Below are positions 41,356 through 48,769 of a DNA stretch of 64,000 bases, piece by piece; position 1 is the first letter of the stretch; every line of letters starts with the position of its first letter. A program made the translations under genes and the position numbers. The stretch covers positions 1 to 64,000 of the forward strand of contig CAJUSD010000013.1 in the NCBI GenBank assembly GCA_910589145.1. The letters run 5' to 3'. The notes beneath the pieces were generated by a model. The model saw nothing but the letters and a program-made list of their open reading frames with translations, was not told the origin of the DNA and ran no database searches. Origin of the DNA: an uncultured Oscillospiraceae bacterium (GTDB lineage Bacteria > Bacillota > Clostridia > Oscillospirales > Ruminococcaceae).

Positions 41356-41912
41356 ATCCATCTTTTGCTCAGGATGATGCCTCAGGCCGGCTTTTATCAT
41401 ATATTCTGCGGCATCATCCAGAGGCTGCGGGTGTACAGCTTGATTCCCATGGCTGGGTAGATGTGGATGCGCTGCTTCACGGAATTCGTGTTATGGGCCG
41501 AAATCTCTCCCGTACTGATCTGGAACGGATTGTCCGGGAAAATAAAAAACGCCGGTATTCTTTTAGCCCGGATGGGAAACGGATACGAGCAAATCAGGGA
41601 CATTCTATCCCGGTAGATTTGGAACTACTCCCAGAAATCCCTCCCGATCCCCTTTATCATGGAACTGCTTCCCGTTTCTGGGAAAGCATCCAGCTGCAAG
41701 GGCTTTTGAAGCAATCCAGGCAGTATGTCCATCTTTCCTCTGACCGCAAAACAGCTTTGGATGTTGGAAAAAGGCATGGCGTTCCTATTATTTTGCGAAT
41801 ACATACAGGAGAAATGCTTAAAAACGGCTTTTCTTTTTACCTTTCAGAAAACGGCGTGTGGCTTTGTGAGTCTGTTCCAGCCATATATTTGGAAAAGGAA
41901 AAAGATTTTTAG
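41352..41912 (+). CDS. kptA: RNA 2'-phosphotransferase Tpt1/KptA family
   Basis: This 186-residue protein has the Tpt1/KptA core: LLSYILRHHPEAAGVQLDSHGWVDVDALL, LYHGTASRFWESIQLQGLL, YVHLSSDRKTALDVGKRHG and VPIILRIHT, with the conserved Arg-His-Arg-Arg set partly visible (RHH, R..K). It transfers a 2'-phosphate from RNA to NAD+, giving ADP-ribose 1'',2''-cyclic phosphate and nicotinamide. Start is TTG 41352, overlapping the mnmM stop, with AGGAG 8 bp upstream. Bacteria lack a known need for it, so its placement next to Sir2 and MnmM is informative. Confidence 0.9.
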   Translation: MNPSFAQDDASGRLLSYILRHHPEAAGVQLDSHGWVDVDALLHGIRVMGRNLSRTDLERIVRENKKRRYSFSPDGKRIRANQGHSIPVDLELLPEIPPDPLYHGTASRFWESIQLQGLLKQSRQYVHLSSDRKTALDVGKRHGVPIILRIHTGEMLKNGFSFYLSENGVWLCESVPAIYLEKEKDF

Positions 41913-42009
41913 GGCAAAAGGGCGAAAATTCTATTTCTTTCCCTTGTAATTCCACCGGAAAAGCTGTATACTGGATTATGTAATGCTAATATCAAATCGG
42001 GGGTATTTC

Positions 42010-42357
42010 ATGTCAGGTGAAAAAAATGTGGTGATGATTTCGTTTGTAGGAGTTCTCGCCGTTCTTTTGGTTATAACCATTATCAGCATTTTTATTTTAG
42101 GACACCAGGCCAATGAATTTCAAAATGAAATTTCATCTGCCGTTTTACTTCGGGAAGAGCTTCAGGGCCAGCTCAACGATATAGAGGGAGCTATGCCGGA
42201 TACAGACCAGATAGAAGCTGCTGCACAGCTCTCTGAACTTCAGCAGCAACTGGACGTGCTTCAACAAGAGGTAGACCAGCGCCGTCAGGAACGGATTGAG
42301 GCTGAGGGGAAAGTAACTGACGCCCAACACCAATTAACCGAATTGCGCGGACATTAA
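42010..42357 (+). CDS. Small membrane-anchored coiled-coil protein
   Basis: The 115-residue protein has one N-terminal membrane helix (about residues 10-32, VVMISFVGVLAVLLVITIISIFIL) and then a long glutamine- and glutamate-rich heptad region (LREELQGQLNDIE..., QLSELQQQLDVLQQEVDQRRQERIEAEG). It is thus a type II coiled-coil membrane protein. Start ATG 42010 follows GGGGG; the upstream ATG 41983 lacks a site. It precedes the serine-rich secreted protein by 112 bp and may interact with its coiled coil. Confidence 0.65.
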   Translation: MSGEKNVVMISFVGVLAVLLVITIISIFILGHQANEFQNEISSAVLLREELQGQLNDIEGAMPDTDQIEAAAQLSELQQQLDVLQQEVDQRRQERIEAEGKVTDAQHQLTELRGH

Positions 42358-42469
42358 AAAATTATTTGTTTTTGGATTCTATTGTTGCTTCTATTTCTAT
42401 CCATAGGTTGATGGTGTTTTAAAAACTGATGAACTCCCAGACAGGAAAAATACTGAAGGAGGTTTTGCT

Positions 42470-43252
42470 TTGAAAAAATATATTTGGATCGCATTAGCAG
42501 CAGCTTTGGCGGCAGGTATGAGTATTTCCACCATTACCGTATTTGCTAAATACGAAGAGCGCAACCGTGTTAGTGAACAATATGGATATATTGAAAATGA
42601 ACTTGCTGCACTTCACCGGCAGATTGAAATGGCTATTGTGGAAAATACAGATGTTTCTACAGAAGCGCTTTCCAACAATTTACAAAATCAAATTATTGAT
42701 GTTCAAAACCAGATGGATAATCTGCTTGTAGAGTTGGATACAGAAGAAAACCTTATTATTGCAGCTCAAAACGATTTGGAAGAGGTGAACGTCTCTATTA
42801 ATCAAGCCCAGTTGGATCGGCTTCGTCAAGCTCAGGCAGATGAGCTGGCCCGTGAAGAGGAATACCGTCGCCAAGCTGAATCCTCACAGCGTGCAGCTGC
42901 ATCAGCTGCCGCTGCCAGAAACAGTAGTTCTTCTTCTGTAAGGAGCAGCAGTTCCAAAGCTTCTTCTTCCAAAGCTTCTGCTCCTGCAAGTTCTTCTCAG
43001 AAAGCTTCTTCCTCATCCTCTGTCAAAGTAGTTACAGTTGGAAGTTCCAGCGGTTCCTCTAAGACAAGTCAGACTCCTTCCAGTTCCGCGCGGACTTCAT
43101 CAACCGCTTCCACTTCTTCCAGCCCTAAAAATACTTCAAACACTTCATCTAATTCTACTGTTGTGAAGAAGATTTCAAGTTCAAGCTCTAGCAAACCATC
43201 CGGTGCGATTGTAATTAAGAAGGGCGATAGTTCCTCTGAATCCAGCGATTAA
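42470..43252 (+). CDS. Secreted or membrane-anchored coiled-coil protein with a serine-rich tail
   Basis: The 260-residue protein starts at TTG 42470 with GGAGG and a signal-like hydrophobic segment (WIALAAALAAGMSISTITVFA). Residues 30-145 are heptad-rich and predicted coiled coil (ELAALHRQIEMAI, LDTEENLIIAAQNDLEEVN). Residues 150-260 are extremely rich in serine with lysine, threonine and alanine, a low-complexity tail of the type seen in surface proteins that get glycosylated or span the wall. No sortase motif is visible. A terminator follows at 43268-43306. Confidence 0.7.
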   Translation: MKKYIWIALAAALAAGMSISTITVFAKYEERNRVSEQYGYIENELAALHRQIEMAIVENTDVSTEALSNNLQNQIIDVQNQMDNLLVELDTEENLIIAAQNDLEEVNVSINQAQLDRLRQAQADELAREEEYRRQAESSQRAAASAAAARNSSSSSVRSSSSKASSSKASAPASSSQKASSSSSVKVVTVGSSSGSSKTSQTPSSSARTSSTASTSSSPKNTSNTSSNSTVVKKISSSSSSKPSGAIVIKKGDSSSESSD

Positions 43253-43267
43253 TTTGTTATACATAAT

Positions 43268-43306
43268 GCTGTTCCCTCCAGTTGGAGGGAACAGCACTTT
43301 TTTATT
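43268..43306 (+). terminator. Terminator after the serine-rich gene
   Basis: GCTGTTCCCTCC (43268-43279) pairs with GGAGGGAACAGC (43284-43295) around AGTT, followed by ACTTTTTTATT. Confidence 0.9.
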
Positions 43307-43708
43307 CTTATCTTTGATGTGAGTTCTGAGTTTGATGAAAAGACTTTTAATTTTAAGGGGTTTCTATTTTAGGGACGCCGTCTCAGCAGCCATTGGCTGT
43401 TCGCTGGCTGCAAGCGGAAGAAACCCGCCAAAGAGGCTGCTCCCTATAAACTGGTTCTATTCACCTTATCCCGCCCCCTAAGCAATTTCATACGGGCTAA
43501 TTCTAAATACCGGCGGAATTATGGAGGCATCTGTCTCTTCGTTTGGCTTGGTTTCTTTGATTGATCTGGGGTATTTCGCGCTTGCGAGCGCGACCAGAGG
43601 AACTTTTTAGGAAAGTTCCTCTGGACTCTTCAAACCTTTTTTATTTGTTTTAGGCAGTGCTTATCTTAGTGGGTCCAATTTCGGCTTTTACATTGTCCCT
43701 TGAGGAAT
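43307..43708. other. Intergenic stretch with a dispersed repeat copy
   Basis: About 400 bp without a gene. The right half is the repeat copy at 43,570-43,690. The left half (43,320-43,560) has GCCATTGGCTG-like stretches and no open frame of note, and I see no promoter. Confidence 0.4.
43570..43690 (-). repeat. Dispersed intergenic repeat, copy 2
   Basis: On the minus strand this reads GCACTGCC TAAAACAAATAAAAAAGG TTTGAAGAGTCCAGAGG, a hairpin of AGGAACTTT/AAAGTTCCT, then CTGGTCGCGCTCGC AAGCGCGAAAT. It matches the 61.38-61.48 kb copy in block order, and the GTCCAG and GCGCGAAAT blocks are near-identical. The TTTGAAG core is the best anchor. Confidence 0.6.
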
Positions 43709-44338
43709 TTACTTTTCTTCCTTTTCGTCTTTATACATAAGGCGCTGGACAAAAGACTTTTTCGGTTTCTCTTGCTGTTCCTGTTCTTTACTATCCTTTT
43801 TCATATAAACCAGCTTTTCCGAAAGGGAAATCCTTGCATAGCCAAGTCTATAGCCAAGAGCGCAGAAAAGAGGCACATAAAGATACAGCAGCATAGTAAG
43901 GAAGATTTGTAGGAATCCAAAGGAATTTGTATCCACTGTAGGTACAAAAAGATTAATTAAAATATTAATTTGAGGGTTAATAAGTTTATAAAAGAGTACT
44001 AAATCAGGAATATTTAAAATTTTCGCTAAAATGAGCAGAATACTGGTAGCCATAGGAAACAGCATCCCCACAAGACCAACTTTTAATCCCCAGTTCAAAT
44101 CCTCCTGCATCCGTCCAAATTGGACAAAATTCTTTTCCCTGTCTCCATAATACCAAAGCGTAGTATAAAGAATTCCTCCGCTAACTACTGTACAGAGAAG
44201 CTGGATGAAAAATTTCCCCCATGTTTTATCTAAAAAGAAGGAAAGGGAAAAAATAATAATGGAGCAGATGATTACAGCAAAAAAAGTAGCTTTCACAATT
44301 TCCCAAAACATTTTTGGCATACTGCGTTTTTTATTCAT
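43709..44338 (-). CDS. Integral membrane protein of unknown function
   Basis: The 209-residue protein has about five hydrophobic helices (VIICSIIIFSLSFFL, FFIQLLCTVVSGGILYTTLWYY, VGLVGMLFPMATSILLILAKI, PQINILINLFVPTVDTNS and FLQIFLTMLLYLYVPLFCALGYRLGYA) and a highly basic and acidic cytosolic tail (EKLVYMKKDSKEQEQQEKPKK). It has an AAAGGATG ribosome binding site and overlaps the Nudix gene by 8 bp, so they form one operon. No family is recognised. Confidence 0.65.
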   Translation of the reverse strand: MNKKRSMPKMFWEIVKATFFAVIICSIIIFSLSFFLDKTWGKFFIQLLCTVVSGGILYTTLWYYGDREKNFVQFGRMQEDLNWGLKVGLVGMLFPMATSILLILAKILNIPDLVLFYKLINPQINILINLFVPTVDTNSFGFLQIFLTMLLYLYVPLFCALGYRLGYARISLSEKLVYMKKDSKEQEQQEKPKKSFVQRLMYKDEKEEK

Positions 44339-44804
44339 AATTATAGCATCCTTTCATAGCTGGGAGAAGCGCTTCAAAATATTTTTTAACTGCCCAAATC
44401 TGCTGTTCTATATTCAACTTCCATTCTATTTCCCTTTCAGGAACCCAATGAAAGCTATGGTCTGTTTCCAAAGGTTCAGCAGTTTTCTTCCCTATCCGGC
44501 CGAAATAATAATATTGGATGGGATGGAAATATCCAAGCTCTGAATGATGGCAGTATGTTTCGGCGGAGCAGAAAAAGCCGTCAATTTCCACAGGGCATCC
44601 AATTTCTTCCATACATTCCCGTATAATACACTGTTCACAGGTTTCCCCGCTGTCGATTCCCCCACCTGGCAGGAAGTAACCTTTAGGCGTTCTCACTGCT
44701 GCCAGACAGCCATTTCTGACAGCAATTAAATATGCTCCTGGCCTATCATGGTATTGAACGTCTTCCTCTTTTATTCCAAACGTTTTTTTCATTCCGTCTA
44801 TCAT
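44331..44804 (-). CDS. Nudix hydrolase
   Basis: The protein carries a complete Nudix box GGGIDSGETCEQCIIRECMEEIG that fits G-x5-E-x7-REUxEExGU, after GCLAAVRTPKGYFLPGG. It hydrolyses nucleoside diphosphate derivatives. The substrate could be an oxidised nucleotide or sugar-nucleotide. The open frame begins at GTG 44873, inside the GNAT gene; ATG 44804 (MIDGMKK) and ATG 44792 (MKKTFG) are both better starts, and the choice between them is open because the GGAAAGG site lies very near the first. It is downstream of the GNAT gene in the same operon. Confidence 0.88.
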   Translation of the reverse strand: MIDGMKKTFGIKEEDVQYHDRPGAYLIAVRNGCLAAVRTPKGYFLPGGGIDSGETCEQCIIRECMEEIGCPVEIDGFFCSAETYCHHSELGYFHPIQYYYFGRIGKKTAEPLETDHSFHWVPEREIEWKLNIEQQIWAVKKYFEALLPAMKGCYNYE

Positions 44805-44821
44805 CCTTTCCAAATGAGGGT

Positions 44822-45256
44822 TTAAAACATTTTTATAAAGTTTTTTTGATTCTTTTTGGAAAAATACCCGCACTTTTGATAAAAAGCATGTGCTTCTGTT
44901 CTAGACTCCCCCGAAACTAGGCGAATTCCTTTGGCTTTTGTCTCTTTTGCCCATTCCTCAGCTGCAAAAAGGAGTGCTTTCCCAATCCCAGCCTGTCTAT
45001 AATCTTTTGAAACAGCAATTCCCATAATATTTTTTAAATGTGGTGTATAAAGAGTATCATAATCGTTAGCATGAATGTAGCCTACAACATTCCCCTCCGC
45101 CACAGCAACCAGAATTTTGTCCTTCCTTCCGATTGTTAAGGCGTCCAGTTTCTTCCTTACTTCATCCAACGGAAAATCATATCCTAATTCAATACAGTTC
45201 AGCAAACAGATTTCTTTTGCATCTTCCTTGACAGCATCCCGAATATAAAAATTCAA
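44822..45256 (-). CDS. GNAT family N-acetyltransferase
   Basis: The 144-residue protein is a GNAT: NFYIRDAVKEDAKEICLLNCIELGYDFPLDEVRKKL, VAVAEGNVVGYIHANDYD, IMGIAVSKDYRQAGIGKALLFAAEEWAKE (acetyl-CoA loop) and IRLVSGESRTEAHAFYQKCGY. It starts at TTG 45256 behind a GGGGGA/GCAGGT site because the stop of the upstream membrane-protein gene lies within it (TTGA overlap). The acceptor is unknown. It is the second gene of an operon with a small membrane protein, a Nudix hydrolase and a membrane protein. Confidence 0.88.
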   Translation of the reverse strand: MNFYIRDAVKEDAKEICLLNCIELGYDFPLDEVRKKLDALTIGRKDKILVAVAEGNVVGYIHANDYDTLYTPHLKNIMGIAVSKDYRQAGIGKALLFAAEEWAKETKAKGIRLVSGESRTEAHAFYQKCGYFSKKNQKNFIKMF

Positions 45257-45483
45257 ACCTGCTTCCCCCTGTTTCTCCTTAAAAAAGCCTTTACAATAGA
45301 AATGATTTCTATGATTCCCCATCCCCCTAAAAGAATAAACCCTATCAGCGCAACAGCAGAACAGATAAATACAGCCGTTATATTCCGATCAATATTTACA
45401 ATTCCATCTTTGAGAATAACGATAGACAGCCCTAAAACGCCAAGGAAAGCCATAACTACAGAAAAATATTTAAGTTTTTTCAT
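45253..45483 (-). CDS. Small two-helix membrane protein
   Basis: The 76-residue protein has two hydrophobic helices (YFSVVMAFLGVLGLSIVIL and VFICSAVALIGFILLGGWGIIEIISIV) and a basic C-terminus (LRRNRGKQV). A good TAGGAGAA site precedes the start. It is the first gene of the operon and overlaps the GNAT start. It has no recognised family. Confidence 0.65.
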   Translation of the reverse strand: MKKLKYFSVVMAFLGVLGLSIVILKDGIVNIDRNITAVFICSAVALIGFILLGGWGIIEIISIVKAFLRRNRGKQV

Positions 45484-45522
45484 AGAGTTTTCTCCTAAAA
45501 ATCAAGTCGGCTTTTACAGGAA

Positions 45523-45555
45523 ATCCTCCGTCCGAAGGAACCCCGGACGGAGGAT
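45523..45555. terminator. Hairpin between the small membrane protein and GH105 genes
   Basis: ATCCTCCGTCC (45523-45533) pairs with GGACGGAGGAT (45545-45555) around an 11-nt loop. Neither side carries a strong T tract, so it is only a weak terminator candidate for the GH105 gene. Confidence 0.5.
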
Positions 45556-45586
45556 GACATCATCATTTTCTGTCTGTAAAAAATGC

Positions 45587-46672
45587 TTATTCCATAGCTG
45601 TACACATTAACAGGAATGCCCCTACGCCGTGAAGGTCGTTCGCACTGGTGGGACGGTCACAGTAATGTTTGTATCCGCCGACGCCTGTACCAACACAAAC
45701 ATTATCAATGATAAGACCCTTTTCATCTTCTTTCAAGCGATTAATAATGCCAGTATACCCTTTTTCTGCCACAGGAAGGAAGGATTTATCCATAATTCCA
45801 GCTTCCACAGCACGCTTGATAGCAGCAGCATACAGGCAGGTACAGGAAGATTCCAACCAGTTTCCTTCCATGCCGCCTTTATCCACTACCTGATACCATA
45901 GACCAGTTTCCTCATCCTGATACTTGGCAACAGCAGTCATCAATTCGCGGATAATGCGTTCCAAGTCCCCTCTTTGCGGATGGTCTTCAGGCAGGAATTG
46001 GAGTACATCCAAAATAGCAATAGGCACCCAGCCAATAGAACGGCCCCAGAATTCTGGAGACAGACCAGTTTCTTTGTCTGCCCAGGAAACTTCCCGGCTC
46101 TCGTCCCATGCATGATACCATAAGCCTGTTTTGGGATCCTTAGTATTCTTTTCCATCATCTGGATCTGGAATACCGGGATTTCCAAATACTCCGGCTTAT
46201 TAAAAGTTGCACCGTATTCTGCCAAGAGAGGACCACCCATATACAGCCCGTCCAGCCACATTTGATATGGCAGATGGGATTTGTGCCAGAACCCGCCGCA
46301 TTTGCACTTGGGGTATTTGTCCATTGCATCAATAAGAGTAGCCAAAGCCTTTGTATAGCGTTCGTCTTTGGTCTCCTTATATAGCTGGAATAACAGGATT
46401 GCCGGTTGAATATCGTCCATTTGACCAGGATCAAATTGATGAATAGAACCGTCTTCCCAAATAATAGAATCTACCCAGCCTTTGATATAATCAAAGTATT
46501 TTTTGTTTCCTGTTAAACGATAAGTATTTTGCATGCCAGAGAGAAATACCCCTTGATGATAGTGGAAACGTCCTACTGGCGGCAACTGGTCAGGCTGAAA
46601 TTTCCGCATTAGGGTCTCACAGGCTTTTTCTGCATACCCAAGGGGGGATATACCGTTGATGATTACACTCAT
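45587..46672 (-). CDS. Glycoside hydrolase family 105/88, unsaturated rhamnogalacturonyl hydrolase
   Basis: The 361-residue (alpha/alpha)6 protein is close to YteR: FHYHQGVFLSGMQNTYRLTGNKKYFDYIKGWVDSIIWEDG, LPYQMWLDGLYMGGPLLAEYG (catalytic aspartate in MWLDG), SPEFWGRSIGWVPIAILDVLQFLPEDHP and YKHYCDRPTSANDLHGVGAFLLM. It removes the terminal unsaturated galacturonate from pectin oligosaccharides made by lyases. There is no signal peptide, so it acts in the cytosol on imported oligosaccharides. No pectate lyase or transporter is in the window, and the gene stands alone with a good AGAGAGG site. Confidence 0.92.
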   Translation of the reverse strand: MSVIINGISPLGYAEKACETLMRKFQPDQLPPVGRFHYHQGVFLSGMQNTYRLTGNKKYFDYIKGWVDSIIWEDGSIHQFDPGQMDDIQPAILLFQLYKETKDERYTKALATLIDAMDKYPKCKCGGFWHKSHLPYQMWLDGLYMGGPLLAEYGATFNKPEYLEIPVFQIQMMEKNTKDPKTGLWYHAWDESREVSWADKETGLSPEFWGRSIGWVPIAILDVLQFLPEDHPQRGDLERIIRELMTAVAKYQDEETGLWYQVVDKGGMEGNWLESSCTCLYAAAIKRAVEAGIMDKSFLPVAEKGYTGIINRLKEDEKGLIIDNVCVGTGVGGYKHYCDRPTSANDLHGVGAFLLMCTAME

Positions 46673-46865
46673 GGCTGAGTACCTCTCTTTCCAAATCTAA
46701 GGCGGTATGTTTATTTTTGTCCAAAATATGCAAAACCACCCCGCCGTTTTCTTTTGTCCTCTGTACTATTAAACCAAATTTTAGGCAATTTGTCAATGCT
46801 TGATAACAGATTTCCACGGAAATCAAATTTCAGAATCATTACAAAAAAGATGCAGAAAACCCCCG

Positions 46866-47062
46866 ACGCGGGCATAAAGCAAAGACACTCACAAACCAAA
46901 CCCGTATCAAAAGCTTTGGCCGCTTTCCCGAAAGTGGCGGGGGTCCAGGGTTGAGCAGCGGAGTTGCTCAGAGCCACCGGCCGCCAGTTCAGCTTTGCTG
47001 AACGTAGCTCTGCTGAACTGAACCCGCAAGGCGCGAAACTCCCCTTTGGCAAGAGCATTTTT
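46866..47062 (+). repeat. Dispersed intergenic repeat, copy 3 (with extra hairpins)
   Basis: It shares GGGTCCAGGGTTG, a variable hairpin (GAGCAGC...GTTGCTC), CCGGCC and the GCAAGGCGCGAAACTCCCC end with the 61.4 kb copy. An additional hairpin built from TTCAGC-TTTGC-TGAAC and further AGTTCAG/CTGAACT pairings is inserted between the arms. Confidence 0.55.
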
Positions 47063-47225
47063 CTTTCCTCTTTTCTTTTTGCGACAGAAAAAGAAAAAAG
47101 AAGCTTCCCTTTTTCTCACCCTTCCCTGAAAAACATCCCGGTGAGGTGTTTTTCAATATCAACCTCATCAGCCCCAAAATCTCCACTAAATTGATTTCCA
47201 TAACAGATTTCATGGAAATACGCAG

Positions 47226-47302
47226 ATGCAGCCTAAGGCAAGTACGGCCTGAAACGGATTAAAAAAGGTTTTGAGTTCAGGGGATGCGGCAAAGCAGCTT
47301 TT
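47226..47302 (+). repeat. Dispersed intergenic repeat, copy 4 (partial)
   Basis: It reads TGCAGCCTAAGGCAAG, ACGGATTAAAAAAGGTTTTG, AGTTCAGGGG, then GCGGCAAAGCAGCT, in the same order as the left arm of the 61.4 kb copy (GCAGGCATAAGGCAA, ATTAAAAAAGGTTTGAAGG, TCCAGGG, GCAGCAAAGCTGC). The right arm is missing or buried in the end of the next gene. Confidence 0.5.
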
Positions 47303-47306
47303 TAAG

Positions 47307-48074
47307 CTAATCTGCATTTCCCTGTGGAAAATAATTGTCAATAATTTCAAGAATGCCCATTTGATAAATATTACCGCCAAGCAAATCGCCATTGGGAGAA
47401 ATGCAGACCGAACGAATATCTACAGGATTTTCACAGTATGGATTGTTATACTCCCCGCCCTCATCAAAATAATCCTTCAAATATTTAAGTGCATTTCCAC
47501 ATGGAAAAATAATATTTCCCTTGGAAACGGGAACGCCTATTGCTTCAAATTCTTTTAGGATTTCAAGAGTTTGCTGATTATAAGGATTTGGGGATTCTCT
47601 CTGTCCCAGCCAAGCGGGGTGCACACGCAGCGGAATTCCCTCTTCTTTCACCATCTCGGCAAAATACCTTACTGGTTTTAATGGGATTATTTCCTGATGG
47701 AATGCATCTGCTGACAAAAGGATATCATTTACCCCGCACTGGGCAAGTTTTGCCGCCGTGTCTTTTATTTTGACTTTATCTTGACTGAAAAAACCATTTG
47801 TAATGAGCTGCCTTTTGGGAATTTTCATTTCTTTTGCAGCACTGTGTATTTTACAAACTTCATCAATATGCAGCAATGGCTCTCCGCCAAAGGTCATCAT
47901 AGACTCTATGCTGAATTTGCCGCATAACTTATAGATAACCTGAGCAGCAGTGCCGCCGTCTATATATTCTCCCCTCGCCGCGTGCTCTCCTTCAGAGCAA
48001 TGTTTGCATTGTCCTGTACAGGCAAGAGTAATTAAAAATTCTATACGACTTAAATTTTTTATATATGGGTTCAT
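47307..48074 (-). CDS. Radical SAM protein
   Basis: The 255-residue protein has an N-terminal CTGQCKHC motif (C-x3-C-x2-C) that binds the radical SAM 4Fe-4S cluster, SMMTFGGEPLLHIDEV for SAM, and LITNGFF in the core barrel. It is shorter than typical SPASM maturases. Three further cysteines late in the protein (FPCGNALKYL, PYCENPV, SVCISPNGD) may bind an auxiliary cluster. ATG 48074 follows GAGGGGGA. It lies 10 bp downstream of rqcP, so both are in the rqcP-hup-mazG transcript. No precursor peptide is visible. Confidence 0.85.
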   Translation of the reverse strand: MNPYIKNLSRIEFLITLACTGQCKHCSEGEHAARGEYIDGGTAAQVIYKLCGKFSIESMMTFGGEPLLHIDEVCKIHSAAKEMKIPKRQLITNGFFSQDKVKIKDTAAKLAQCGVNDILLSADAFHQEIIPLKPVRYFAEMVKEEGIPLRVHPAWLGQRESPNPYNQQTLEILKEFEAIGVPVSKGNIIFPCGNALKYLKDYFDEGGEYNNPYCENPVDIRSVCISPNGDLLGGNIYQMGILEIIDNYFPQGNAD

Positions 48075-48084
48075 TAATTCCCCC

Positions 48085-48330
48085 TCAGCCTTCCAATACC
48101 TGGTACTGTTGGGAAGCTGTTTCCTTTGTAGCATACTCGCTGACTTGTAAGACCTTAACCTTTACAGGCTTACTGCCCAACTGTATTTCAACAACATCGC
48201 CAACTTTCACATCATAAGAAGCTCTGGCGATTTTCCCATTTACTAAAATCCGGCCCCCATCGCAGGCTTCATTTGCAACAGTCCGGCGTTTAATCAACCT
48301 GGTAACTTTTAAATATTTATCCAATCTCAT
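48085..48330 (-). CDS. rqcP: S4 domain RNA-binding protein RqcP/YabO
   Basis: The 81-residue protein is a single S4 domain: MRLDKYLKVTRLIKRRTVANEACDGGRILVNGKIARASYDVKVGDVVEIQLGSKPVKVKVL. RqcP (YabO) acts in ribosome-associated quality control with RqcH by stabilising the peptidyl-tRNA during alanine tailing. It is the third gene of mazG-hup-rqcP. The usual neighbours YabP, YabQ and DivIC are absent, and a radical SAM gene follows. An AAAGGTGG site precedes the start. Confidence 0.92.
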   Translation of the reverse strand: MRLDKYLKVTRLIKRRTVANEACDGGRILVNGKIARASYDVKVGDVVEIQLGSKPVKVKVLQVSEYATKETASQQYQVLEG

Positions 48331-48370
48331 GTATGCGCGCCACCTTTCGTATTACTGTAGATAAAAGGAC

Positions 48371-48406
48371 AAAAAGGGAGACAGCGGCAAAAGCCGCGCC
48401 TCCCTT
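48371..48406 (-). terminator. Terminator-like hairpin between hup and rqcP
   Basis: On the minus strand AAGGGAGGCG-CGGC and GCCG-CTGTCTCCCTT form a stem followed by TTTGTCCTTTT. It lies 18 bp beyond the hup stop and before rqcP, so it may attenuate the downstream genes or stop most hup transcripts. Confidence 0.7.
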
Positions 48407-48423
48407 GACCACTAAGGCGGAAT

Positions 48424-48699
48424 TTATTTTGACACAGCGTCCTTGAGCGCTTTGCCAGCCTTAAAAGCGGGTAATTTGGATGCGGCAATATGAATTTGCT
48501 CCTTTGTACGGGGATTTACACCGTTTCTCTCGGCACGATCCTTTACTTCAAAGGTTCCAAAGCCAACCAAAGAAACCTTATCGCCGCCAGCGAGAGCTTC
48601 TGTAATGGCATCCAAAACCGCATTAACAGCAATTTCGCTGTCTTTTTTGGTAAAATCTGCTTTTTGAGCAACGACATTGACTAAATCTGCTTTTGTCAT
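48424..48699 (-). CDS. hup: HU family DNA-binding protein
   Basis: The 91-residue protein shows the HU fold: MTKADLVNVVAQKADFTKKDSEIAVNAVLDAITEALAGGDKVSLVGFGTFEVKDRAERNGVNPRTKEQIHIAASKLPAFKAGKALKDAV. The DNA-binding arms with the GVNPRTKEQI segment are intact. It is an abundant nucleoid protein that bends DNA. It has an AAGGAGG-like GGAGGA site. It lies between mazG and rqcP. Confidence 0.95.
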   Translation of the reverse strand: MTKADLVNVVAQKADFTKKDSEIAVNAVLDAITEALAGGDKVSLVGFGTFEVKDRAERNGVNPRTKEQIHIAASKLPAFKAGKALKDAVSK

Positions 48700-48769
48700 A
48701 ATTCCAATTCCTCCAAAAATTTCCGAGTCAGTTTGCTGTTAGCGTAAGCGATATGGGGATCGCCTTCTG

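Larger units (their letters stand above)
46673..47306. other. Gene-free stretch holding two repeat copies
   Basis: 634 bp between the GH105 and radical SAM genes. Between 46,680 and 46,860 I see nothing. A repeat copy lies at 46,866-47,062, then a T- and C-rich run (47,060-47,100), a stretch of no clear feature (47,105-47,225), and a second repeat copy (47,226-47,302). The short frames here have no ribosome binding sites and are repeat sequence. Confidence 0.45.

Noticed and set aside
46711..47213. Several 60-115 residue frames between the GH105 and radical SAM genes
   Set aside because: They follow the repeat hairpins and have no start signals.
47307..48074. A RiPP (modified peptide) cluster around the radical SAM protein
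   Set aside because: No short precursor frame with a start signal was found next to it, and it has no SPASM or RRE-like part. It may still act on another target.
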